From Galerina marginata (taxonomy: Eukaryota; Basidiomycota; Agaricomycetes; Agaricales; Galerinaceae): a stretch of DNA of 64,000 nucleotides. Below, one piece after another: positions 1 through 9,795 of this stretch; positions within the stretch are counted from its first letter, which is position 1, and each line of letters starts with the position of its first letter. The DNA lies in assembly GCA_023014335.1 (NCBI GenBank), contig JAECYW010000024.1, positions 248,001 to 312,000 on the forward strand. The letters run 5' to 3'. The translations under genes were made by a program, and so were the position numbers. The notes under the pieces were generated by a model. That model worked only from the letters and a program-made list of their open reading frames with translations. It had not been told where the DNA came from and ran no database searches.

Positions 1-356
1 TTTTGCGGGCTCCGCAACTATTATTATTCATGCAGCGGAGGCCGACATCCTATTTTCAATCTTGCGGGCTCCGCAAATATTATCATTTACCCAGTGGAGG
101 CCGACATTCTATTTTCAATTTTGCGGGCTCCGCAAATATTATTATTCACCTAGCGGAAGCCGACATTCTATTTTCAATTTGCGGGAACTGCAAATATTAT
201 CATTCACCTAGCGGAGGCCGACATTCTATTTCAATTTTGCGGGCTCCGCAAATATTATCATTCACCTAGCGGAGGCCGACATTCTATTTCAATTTTGCGG
301 GCTCCGCAAATATTATCATTCACCCAGTGGAGGCCGACCTTTCACTTTCAATTTGT
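1..356. repeat. 58-60 bp tandem array with a hairpin core
   Basis: About six head-to-tail copies of a 58-60 bp unit fill the start of the window and run off its left edge. Each unit carries the inverted repeat TTGCGG-gct-CCGCAA followed by an AT-rich stretch and a conserved GGAGGCCGACATTCTATTT segment. The fourth copy has lost the palindrome (gcgggaactgcaa), and the last copy diverges after GGAGGCCGACC. A lone degenerate piece (gcggtctccgctaggtga) recurs near 556. Function is unknown; it could be a satellite or a subterminal repeat of a transposon. Confidence 0.9.
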
Positions 357-785
357 CGGCCCCCTGCAAGCATTCCAATGTACCCCCCCCCCAAAAAAAT
401 GCTGATCAATTTTCAGACCTACTGCACTGTAATTGTATTGATTATTGATGTAATTGAAACCCACTAAAAAATCCTGAGCAAACCCGGCAGCCCGACAGAC
501 TGACAATTTTCCAATGGGCCCCGAAATGCCATTTTTTGGAGGTGCAAAAAAAATTGCGGTCTCCGCTAGGTGAAAAGCAAAATCCAATCGGGCCATACCC
601 TACGGCTACATCGTAGCCATTCCGATCGGACCATGGAACCCGTCGACTTCGTAGCAAAATTGGTTTGTCAGACTGAACCCGTATATTACGTCTACTTCGT
701 TGATCGGGGTATTCCCGTACAGTATGTATTTTTAGCACTGTCCTATGTGTGTCTTGACCCCGATGATAACTCTGGAAACGACCCC
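357..785. other. No gene seen between array and coiled-coil gene
   Basis: This is AT-rich sequence with a C8 and an A7 run near 385-400, then 5' flank of the gene starting at 786. The open frames here overlap each other on both strands and show no recognisable protein. No clear TATA box was found. Confidence 0.4.
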
Positions 786-3700
786 ATGAGTGCCCAAACG
801 ACACCTCGACCCCTTCATAGTAAACTCCCCACCAACCCAGCTGCCTTTGCCCTTTCCTCTGGCAGGAATGGCCCCAGGCACCCAATCCATTCCCAAGTGC
901 CAACAACTTCTCATTTTGGCGTATCCTCCTTCTTGGGCCCACCAGACTCGATCCGCGCAAGATCTACAGATCCGCGCACTCGCCCTGGGCCGAGTACGTT
1001 CTCAGATGCCTTCAGCAGCGGGCTTCCCCGTCTGGATGCCTTCAGCAGCGGGCTTCCCCGTCTGGGTCTCATAACGCGACACCACCGTGATATCGACATG
1101 GACATGGTACTCGCCAATCCTTGGGAAGAGTCCGTTCTCGGTAAGCGCGTCGAGCACGATAGGCCTCCGTTGTTTCTACCAGATCCGGATTCTCCACTGA
1201 ATCAAACCAACGCCTTGGTTACGCCGGTAAGCCGCTGTAAAGGACCTAACAACCTGTCTGGCTGACCTCGAACACCTATAGACTCCAAAGCGTCCAAAGA
1301 TATTCAAAGAGCTAGAATCTGAGCCGATTTATCCACCTCCCACACGCAGAGTTCGCCAGGCCAATGCGACTCTGGTGAAGATGAATTCAAACTATATGAC
1401 GGAGCTGAATAACCACTTCGATCCGACAGGAACCTTTCAGAATGCTTTACTGGCAACATTCAGGGCGGACGCCGATTCAATGCTAAACACCGTTCAGCGA
1501 GAGCATGAACAGCGCATGCGGAAGCTGGAACATGATTACGAGGTTAGGGAGAGGGATTTGGAGGCAAAGGCAAAGGAGTTCCATGCGGAGGCGGAGAGGT
1601 TGAAACGCGAATCGGAGGCGAAGATGGAAGTGGAGCAGCAGCAACAGCAGGTATCGAGGAGGGAACAGCAGGTGGGCCAATGTTGATCGTTCTGTAAGGG
1701 TCTTGTTGATAAATCCATTTGCAAGGAGAGAGACTTGCGTGGTGCACAAGAGCTCGAAAAGGCGAAGGCCCTCATTTTTCGACAGGTCGAAGAGGCGAAG
1801 GAGCGAGTTGCTCAAGAGCTCGAAGAGGCGAAGGCGAAGGTACGCGTGATTTCCAACTGAGGTCGTTACCGACCCCATTCAAACTTCTCGCAGAACGAAG
1901 ACCAAGAAAGGAGACGCGTAGAATTGGAGCAAGAAATTGAAGAGATCCGGCGCGCAAAGCGTCAGACAGAAAAGTTATTGACTGATAGATTGGAAGAGCT
2001 CCAGGTCAGTCATGGTGGCTGTGAGGACTGGCAAAAACTGACAACTCACTTAGGCCAAAAAGGATGAGGAGATAGCAGCCGCCATCCAAAGGCAAAACCA
2101 AATGAATTCCGGAAAGGTTCGGCCATGCTCAAATTTCCGCTACCGTCATCTTCTTATCTTTTTGTAGGAAAAAAATAAGGCATCGTCATCCATGGGGACC
2201 AATGCACAGGCCAACAAGGGGAAAGGGCGCGAAGTGGTATGTGTTCATGTTTTGTCTTCTGCATTGCCTCATGTCGTGCACAGAGTGATGAGGGGCCACC
2301 CTCCAACAAATCAGCGTCGACTAAGCCTCCGCCTCGCGATCAGAACCGGCAACCACCCGATTCAGGAGAAAGCCATCCTGAAGGCGTGGACGATTGCGAA
2401 TCACCCGAAGACGAGGTATTAGACAAACGCCCAAAACCTCAGCACCGCCGAACGCAGGGCCTAAGCTGGGCTTCTATCAAAAGCAAAAAATCAAAGCAGT
2501 ACGCTCAGGAGCGACCGGTCCTTGAGGCATCGGTACGTCGTATTGAAATTTCAATGGCGCCTGCTAGATAAAATATTGCAGGAAGCAGTCGACGAAGACG
2601 TTGACATGAGTGAACCAGAAGGAGAATCCAACGAGACCGACGACGGCGAATCCAACGACGGCGAATCCGACGATGACGACGAGGCACCGCTAACGAAGGG
2701 AGCACTGAAACAATTATTGCGAGAAGTCCTTAAAGGACAAACCAAACGCGGTGGCCGCAAATCCGATACAATTAGAGGCCGACGATCCAAGGTTAACCCC
2801 GTAGAAGAGGAAAAGAAAATGGATGAAAAGTGGGAAAGAACCAGCTACTGCGTTCGTGTTCCCCTCGGCTACTGAAACCTCCATTGACGCTGACCGATAT
2901 ATAGCGCTTGGTTGGAACAGTCATGAAAGAGATGTTTGGAGTTCAATCCGTGGAGGAGTACGCCGTCCACGAACCAGCTGAATCCAAACATGTCCGGCTC
3001 TTTGATCGAGAAGAAAAAGATGGTCCTGATGAAGAAGACCTCCGAATCGATATGAGAGGCAAGATCTCGTCGTCCTGGAATACGAGGGTGATGGAAATCC
3101 TCCTTGATGCAGTGTTGGAAAGAAAGAGGAAAGGGACAGCCTGGGAAGATCTCCCAGACCGTTCCGATGATTATTTCATGGAGATAATTCAGGTTCAGCT
3201 AGAACGCGCCCGGACAACCTGGAGGAACGCTCAACCAAAACTCTTGGAATCTGGCGAGGTTGAGAGCTTGAATGAGGTTGAAAAGAGGATGATAGAATCG
3301 AAGGAGGTCACGGAAAAGATGAAACGCGCGAACATGAGGCGCATCCACGTAAGGTTTTCGATTCTTCATGTCCTATGGAGTGTCTGAAGACCGTTGTAGC
3401 GACATGACCGTAGGATTGAAACAATCAAACGCACAATCGAGAGAAAAAGGGACGAAGGGGCAACCGACATAGCAATATGGGAATGGTTGGAAACACTGGT
3501 TACGCAACTCGGCCCCGAAGGTATGAGCTCTGACGAAAGCGACATAGATGACAATACCGGCACGGAGGTCCTCTATGTCAGATCCCTCAATTGGCGAAGG
3601 AGTGCCGAAAAGGAAATGGATTTCATCGACAAGCAGAGGAGAAGCGACAGGGAATTGTTCTCCAATAAAGGTAGCAAACCCACTCTTCGGCTGCGGAAGT

Positions 3701-3870
3701 CCGGACATGGGAATACCAGGCGAAACCCGCCGAAAGGAAAATCCAGGAGCCTCTTCGACAAGCAATATTTGGCCAATCACAAGAACGTGAAAAACCTGAA
3801 GCTGAAGAAGGGCGACGGCGAGAATCTGCAATGGCTCAACATCGGAGTCCATTCTATGTCAAAGAAATGA
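786..3870 (+). CDS. Coiled-coil/acidic hypothetical protein, ten exons
   Basis: Joining 786-1226, 1282-1671, 1726-1839, 1894-2004, 2054-2116, 2168-2236, 2284-2532, 2582-2791, 2905-3348 and 3400-3870 gives one open frame of about 853 aa ending in TGA. Alternative donors at 1651 and 2801 are also in frame. Every proposed intron is phase 0 with GT..AG ends. The N-terminal ~150 residues are Pro/Ser-rich and include a perfect ten-residue tandem duplication. Residues ~150-370 are a charged heptad-like coiled coil rich in Glu/Lys/Arg. An acidic Ser/Asp/Glu stretch follows near residue 485, then a folded-looking C-terminal half with the motif LGPEGMSSDESD. I do not recognise a catalytic domain. Similar coiled-coil proteins with an SSDE motif are, to my knowledge, common in agarics; the role is unknown. 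It lies between two hairpin arrays and just upstream of a transposase in the same direction, so an accessory transposon protein is possible but unproven. Confidence 0.75.
1005..1064 (+). repeat. Perfect 30-bp tandem duplication in exon 1
   Basis: Two identical 30-bp units lie head to tail inside exon 1 of the coiled-coil gene. They encode DAFSSGLPRL twice and keep the reading frame, so the duplication is probably recent. Confidence 0.95.
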
Positions 3871-4106
3871 GCTCGAGCTCTGTATTTGCCTAAGTCGATA
3901 CTTACCCTGATTACATCGAGATTTACAATGAATATAAGCGCATAGCGGAAAGTAAGACGTCAGAAGGGACTAAAGGAGAAAAAGTAAGCACAAGTTTTCA
4001 AATGAAATAAGGGCGGAAAGTGACTCACAGTAAGAGGGCAGGGAGTGGTGAAAACGCAGCAGCAGATGGAGAAGTTCGTAGTCGGTAGGAGAGATAAAAT
4101 TAATCC

Positions 4107-4816
4107 GACAGTCCTCAGAGCCATCTGTAGAACCGTCTTCGTCGCGGAGGTTTGAGGGCCGACAGTCCTCAGAGCGATCTGTAGGACCGTCTTCGTCGTG
4201 GAGCGTTGAGGGCCGACAGTCCTCAGAGCGATCTGTAGGACCGTCTTCGTCGTGGAGCGTTGAGGGCTGTGGCCAGGAGAGAACGTGACGAACTCATGCG
4301 ACAGTCCTCAGAGCTATCTGTAGGACCGTCATCGTTGTGGAGCGTTGAGGGCCGTGGCCAGGAGAGAACGAGACGAGCTCATGCGACAGTCCTCAGAGCT
4401 ATCTGTAGGACCGTCTTCGTCGTGGAGCGGTGAGGACCGTGGCCAGGAGAGAACGAGACGAGCTCATGAGACAGTCCTCAGAGCTAATCTGTAGGACCAG
4501 TGCGAAGAAGAGAAGTCCTGCTTGACAGTCCTCGGAGCATCACGAGGACCGAGACCAATGCGTGTAGTTGACGTTGAGTAATCGCCATGGAATTCTTCTT
4601 GAAATCAGGCCGCAGATCGGTCCTGCTTGACGGTCCTCAGAGCATCATGAAGGACCGGGACTTGCATGTTGTTGAGGTCGAGTAATGGCCATGGAACCCG
4701 CCTTGAAGTTACGCCGTAGATCAGTTAAGATGGAGGGGAAGGCTAAAGGTGGAGAGTTGGCCGAAAGAGTGCCGCTTGACAGTCCTCAAGAGCATCTCGA
4801 GGACTGGCACTACAGG
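4107..4816. repeat. Nine-copy dispersed hairpin array
   Basis: Nine copies of a ~31-nt inverted repeat start at 4107, 4161, 4214, 4300, 4385, 4470, 4524, 4629 and 4778. The arms are GACAGTCCT and AGGACCGTC (one internal mismatch) around a ~13-nt loop such as CAGAGCGATCTGT. Spacing alternates between ~54 and ~85 bp because two spacer types occur (a short cttcgtcgtggagcgttgag type and a longer one with ggccaggagagaacgagacg). The last three copies are more diverged and more widely spaced, but changes in one arm are often matched in the other (GTCCTC/GAGGAC), as expected for a conserved stem. It ends just before the CACTA element. Confidence 0.85.
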
Positions 4817-4898
4817 GTGAGGGGTGAGAATGGACTTGGGAGATGAAAACGACGGCATGTTTGGCACAGGCGTCCCACACAAACAAGTTCACTTGACT

Positions 4899-4942
4899 CA
4901 GTGCCCGCTCAGTTCAGTGCCCGCTCAGTTCAGTGCCCGCTC
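4899..4942 (+). repeat. Left subterminal repeats of CACTA element
   Basis: Three copies of CAGTGCCCGCTC at a strict 16-bp period (4899, 4915, 4931) precede the transposase leader. The reverse complement of the same core (GAGCGGGCGCTG) is repeated at 9380-9412, beyond the transposase stop. Inverted subterminal arrays of short repeats are the usual transposase-binding ends of CACTA elements. Confidence 0.8.
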
Positions 4943-5159
4943 TATTTGGCACGACCATGAGATACAAACTTGAAACGACATTCATGATCGCCACTTCCAA
5001 GTCAAAGTCACTTCCACTGTCGTCCACTCCAGCCACAAATCCCGCTATCACCTGGTAAGTTTCCATCGTTATTTTTATTTATCTTTTGTCTTGAATTATT
5101 TTCCTTACCGTTTTCTTTTCTTTCAGGTACCCTCACCGCCGTGGTTGCTCGCCATCGTC

Positions 5160-5560
5160 CTACCGTTGCCACACTCCTTCGTGTTGATACACACTGAGTT
5201 GGCATTCCGAACATTGGGTTCTCTCGCGCCGACACTGAGCTGGACTTCCCGACATTGCAAACCGTCCTCCCCGTGGATTACCGTTGCCACACTCCTTCGT
5301 GTTGATACACACTGAGTTGGCATTGCGAACATTGGCATCCTCCCCGTTGGATCACCGTTGCCCCCGTATTGCCACACTCCTTCGTGTTGACACACTGAGT
5401 TGGCATTGCGAACATTGGCATCCTCCCCGTTGGATCACCGTCGCCCCCGTATTGCCACACTCCTTCGTGTTGACACACTGAGTTGGCATTGCGAACATTG
5501 GCATCCTCCCCGTTGGATCACCGTTGCCCCCGTAACTCTTCGCGCTGATACGCACTGAGT
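5160..5560 (+). repeat. ~83-bp minisatellite in transposase leader
   Basis: Four to five copies of a unit containing TTGCCACACTCCTTCGTGTT, a GTTGGCATTGCGAACATTGG block and CTCCCCGTTGGATCACCGT lie between the subterminal repeats and the transposase start. The two central copies (from 5368 and 5451) are nearly identical with an 83-bp period; the outer copies are longer or truncated. It probably forms part of the 5' untranslated leader or promoter of the transposase. Confidence 0.85.
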
Positions 5561-5735
5561 TGGGCTCTTCAACAGACCATCGCAGTTGACCGCGCTCTTC
5601 GACGCCAGGATCTTTATCCCGGATACTCCTCTCTTTTGTGTATGATCCATTGAGATTGAGTTGTCCCGGAAGCCAAGACTGCAGACCTCAAGGCATTTCC
5701 TATCCTTCAACAACCTCTCTTCGTCTATTCGTGTT

Positions 5736-8700
5736 ATGCCTTCTAGAAACGCAACAACGACATACAATTGTCTTTGCGAACAGTGCATCCTGGATTGTGG
5801 GCATGGCCCTGATGGTTCACCTCTGGGGAAGACCCTGCCGCTAGCCCAGCGCATCCCCCATCTCAGGCGTGTGCAAGCTGAGGCGGCTGTCCGCAAAGCC
5901 ATGGTTAGCCAGCAGCAACTGGACACTTCTTCTATTCTCCGAGGTCCCTCGCAATCGGCTTCGACTCCCCGTGCTCGTCCAGAGGTTCTTCCCTCTGGGC
6001 CTCTCTCCCCTCCTGCCGGCAGCAAGGCTAAGCTTGACAAGCGCGAGCGAGACCGCCGCACCGCGAAAGCCCACAAGATCCTTGATGTCGTCGAGCGTAG
6101 GTCGCAAGAATGCCGCCAAGCACTTAGTTCTCCTGCGTTCTCACTTGCCGACCTCACAAACTTGCGTCAGGAAATTAGCCAACTTCAGAAGTCTTTCGAC
6201 GCTGTGAAGCGCGACGTACCCACAGTTAATCAGCGCAAAGTCATTGTTGGCGAACGTCTTGCCCACCTTCAGAGCAGCTTTAGCGAGTTTTGTATCGCAC
6301 ATCCTGTACCTGAAGAACCGGAACTCTACAATACAGGTGAATTTAATTTCGCCTCGAATCTATGCTTCTTTTATCTCACTCCTGATCTATTCTTCAGATC
6401 ATCTTTTTGACTTGCCAATCAATGCCAATGATCCTGTTGCTCAGATCGCCATGCTCATTGCTGTTGTTTGCAACGTGATGATCGGTGCGAGCCGCCGTCT
6501 TGGGGATCTCATTGTCGGTCTCCTCACAATCATGCTGGCTTGGTCTTTTTACGGCCGTTCCGGGAAGCTGGACGCACACCAGCAATTTGTTGTTGATCAA
6601 GTTCCGGTCACTCTCAATACGGTGTTGAAGAGGTTCAATCTAGATGGCAAGACAGAGATTCATGCAGTTTGCCCAGCCTGCCATTGTACATACCCCCCTA
6701 AATTTATTCCAGGATCTGATAAGCCCATCTACCCCAAAGAGTGCACCAACAATCCAGACCCCGATACGACCTGCTCAGCTAAACTGCTTGAAACCCTTCC
6801 TGATGGACGCTCCCAGCCGCTAAAGACCTTCATTTATCCCAAATTTGAAGACTATGTGGGCTCGTTATTGGCTCACGAGCGCTTGGAGAAACTGGTTAAC
6901 ACTGCTTGCGATGATGTGATGGAGTCCATCAATCGGGGGGATGCACCACCGACATTCGTTGCTGATGTCCTCCAAGGCGAATTCGTACGCACGTTCAAAG
7001 GTCCAGATGGAGACAAACTCTTCATCGACAGACCCCCTGGCCAAGTTCGCCTCCTATTCGCCATCAACGTCGACTACTTCAGCGCTGAAGGCCAGACGAT
7101 GAGGGGTGCCAGTGCCTCTTGTGGTATCATCAGCGCTGCGTGCCTCAACCTCCCTCTGGACATTCGTTACAAACCTGAGAACATGTATGTTGCTATCATA
7201 CCTGGTCCGAACGAACCGAGCAAAACGGAGCTCAATCACTACATCCGACCCATTGTTAACAGTTTTGTTGCATCCTGGGAACGAGGTGTTCGCTTTTCTC
7301 GTACTGCCCAACATCCGGAAGGTCTTATCGCAACATGGGCAATGGCTGCAGCTGTAAATGATCTCCCAGCTGCTCGGCAATTTTCTCAATGCGCTGGGCA
7401 TTCCAGTCACCATTACTGTAGCAGGTGTTCTTGTTACGGTAAGGATAAGCATCACCGAGTCGATGTCGAACACAAAGATTGGGAACCCAAGGACGTTGAC
7501 GACCTTCGACGGAAGGCTGAGGCTTGGCGGACAGCCCCAACTCGCAAAATCCAAGAAGACCTTTTCTCTAAGAATGGTCTTCGCTGGACGGAACTCTGGC
7601 GCTTACCATACTGGGACCCGACGAAGATGCTCGTTGTCGATTCGATGCACTGTCTGTTGGAAGGACTTGCGCAATATCATTTTCGTTTTGTACTTGGCCT
7701 ATCTGAAACTGCAGCAAATCTGGTGGAGGAAGAAGTTCCCCCTTTCCAATACCAATTTCGCCTTCCTGATCAAACATCCATCAACCGGGACTTAAAGGGG
7801 AAGAACGACGTCAAGCACATCGCTCAGATCCACACTCTACTTCTGTCACCATTGGGGAAGGAAGGTGATAACGATGACAACGCCCTCTTCGCCGCCTTGA
7901 CGAAAAGGCTACTTCAAAGAAACATGGGTTCTCTTTGTTTTGTCATGGAAAGCATCGGCCTTAAGTTGCCTACTCGAAACGGTGGTCCTTCAAAGCCATC
8001 CAGAGCTGCATATGCTGAGGTCTTGATAAACTGGGTGAGCTTCCACGCTTCGTCACTATTATTGAATATATTGCTGATACCCCCACAGCGAAAGCAGTAC
8101 CCCCTGAGGGCTCCCTTCAGCGAAACTCATCACAGGCTTGGGACGATGGATGTGGTTCACCACATCCAGGGCGTAATTCGTGATATGGCAACACCATCTT
8201 GGTTACGATCGGTCCCTCATAACTTCGGGTATGCGGCTGCTGGGTCTCTCAAAGCGGATGAATGGCGAACAATGGCAACTGTCTACCTTCCTGTTGCCTT
8301 GGTCAGCCTATGGGGCGAGGGAACTACACATGCGTCGCCACAGATCGCCTCGACGGCGCGGCGAGCCCTTGACCATACTATGGCTTTGGTCTCCGCAATT
8401 TCCCTGGCTTGCATGCGTACCATGACCGAGTCTCGGAGGAAAAGTTATCGCAGGTACATCCTGTCTTGGATGGAAGACCTAACCGCTGTGCATCCTGACG
8501 CAAAGCATAGCGTCAACGGACATATGGCCATCCACATATACGAATTCCTCCGATTTTTTGGCCCAGTACGCTCATGGTGGTGTTTCCCTTTTGAACGTGT
8601 GATTGGGCAGCTCCAACGACTTCCAAGTAATCATAAATTTGGTATGTTGTTTCTTGATGCATCAATGCAGTCTTTTGTTGATAATATCCTTAGGTGACTT

Positions 8701-9332
8701 AGAGGGCTCCATGCTGTCATCATTTTCACGCACAGCTCGATTAAAGCACTGGCTTTCTCGCCCGGATTGCCCTCCGGCCCTCAAGGAGTGCAAGACTGTG
8801 TTCGATAAGGCCCTTGGTATCTTATCGAACACTGACCTTGAAGAAGATATCGCCTCTTCAGCTTTTGGTCCAGTGCCTGACGCTTTGCAAGCTATCATAT
8901 CAGATCGTCAAGTGGCTCTTCGGGCTCGCCATAAGTTCGACAATGTCTTTTATTCACGCCGAAGCACCCACGTCGGAAACAGTCAAGTCATGTTTTATCC
9001 GCGCGGCAATCTTGCTGCGTCTCCACTCCCGGGAACTATAGAATACATCATTGTCCGACAAGACTCTTCTATTGCATATGCCATTCGTCGACGACTTTCC
9101 TCCGCACCTGGAACAATTGATCCGTTCATCGCTTATCCTCATTTCCGTGCAACTATCTATTCACCCTCCCTATCTAACACCCTAGAACTTATCTCTCCTG
9201 AGTGGGTCATGTGTCATTATGCCTGTTGGAACATGGACTCGGATAGAGCGGTTGTTCTGACACTTTCCCGTGTAAGTTCTTGTATTACCTGTTGATAAAG
9301 ATGTTGTCTGATCATCTAAACTATAGGACTAA
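5736..9332 (+). CDS. Tnp2-like CACTA transposase
   Basis: Exons 5736-6336, 6398-8034, 8089-8641, 8694-9271 and 9327-9332 join to a 1124-aa frame with GT..AG introns of 52-61 bp. The 8035-8088 intron is a multiple of three without a stop, so it could also be retained. The N terminus has a short Cys motif (CLCEQCILDC). A Cys-rich patch (CPACHC and following Cys) lies near residues 290-325, and a CxxC/His patch (HSSHHYCSRCSC) near 535-548. The motif INVDYF near residue 424 holds the probable first catalytic Asp; VVDSMHCLLEG near 612 matches the conserved D..MH..L block of the Transposase_21/Tnp2 family. The protein should cut and paste its own element in the nucleus using the inverted subterminal repeats. 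The start was chosen because MPSRN precedes the Cys motif; an upstream in-frame ATG at 5661 is possible. No disabling lesion was seen. Confidence 0.88.
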
Positions 9333-9379
9333 AACGATCACACTCTCTATACCCGATGAGTGGCTGACGAGCGCACAAT

Positions 9380-9412
9380 GAGCGGGCGCTGAGCGGGCGC
9401 TGAGTGGGCGCA
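9380..9412 (-). repeat. Right subterminal repeats of CACTA element
   Basis: Three copies of an 11-bp unit GAGCGGGCGCT (third copy GAGTGGGCGCA) start at 9380, 9391 and 9402. They are the reverse complement of the left array at 4899-4942 and lie about 50 bp after the transposase stop. Confidence 0.8.
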
Positions 9413-9413
9413 T

Positions 9414-9795
9414 TCTGGAAAGGAACTTTATATTTGAAATGAAATTCACCGTGTAAGGAAACTTTCCAAGATCCTTTTCACTTAAAATAGAAATTTTTCA
9501 TTCACGTTGCTCGCCACTTGAAGTGTTTGACTCCTTGTAAGGGAATTTCTCATTTGAAATGTTTTCTTTATTTCTTTCGTCACCTATATTTAAAATGCCG
9601 GTCATCATGGCTCGGGGGTTTTCACTCGAAATGTTTGTCAGCCTGGAATGTTTATTTCCACGATGCTCGGCATTTCAAATGCCAAGGTATCCGCCACATA
9701 GCAATATATTTAAAATGGTTAACTCTCAGATATATTCATTTATATTTTAAATATTTTACATCGTGGGTGATACGTCTGGAAAGGTCCTTTCCAGA
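9414..9795. mobile_element. 382-bp MITE-like element
   Basis: The segment starts with TCTGGAAAGGAACTTT and ends with the reverse complement of TCTGGAAAGGACCTTT, a 16-bp terminal inverted repeat with one mismatch. The right end is also a perfect 23-bp palindrome (9774-9796, GTCTGGAAAGG-t-CCTTTCCAGAC). The interior is AT-rich, non-coding and studded with CATTT-n-AAATG inverted repeats (for example 9551-9561 and 9671-9681) plus several degenerate copies. No clear target-site duplication flanks it. It starts immediately after the right CACTA repeats, so it may be an insertion there or part of a rearranged transposon end. Confidence 0.6.

Larger units (their letters stand above)
4899..9412 (+). 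mobile_element. CACTA/EnSpm (Tnp2) DNA transposon, provisional limits
   Basis: The limits are set by the outermost inverted subterminal repeats; true ends must lie a little outside them. I could not find matching CACTA-type termini or a 3-bp target duplication by eye. The element contains a minisatellite leader and one full-length transposase gene with no stop codon or frameshift after splicing, so it may be autonomous. A MITE-like unit starts two bases after the right repeat array and may have replaced or captured the original right end. Confidence 0.7.

Noticed and set aside
1..356. CRISPR-like repeat/spacer array
   Set aside because: Units are contiguous tandem copies without unique spacers, and the genome is eukaryotic.
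4808..4817. CACTACAGGG, a possible CACTA-type terminus
   Set aside because: No inverted partner (CCCTGTAGTG) was found near the right side of the element, so it may be chance; it was not used as the element end.
4872..5560. Overlapping minus-strand frames rich in Cys/Gln repeats
   Set aside because: They are translations of the 83-bp minisatellite, not genes.
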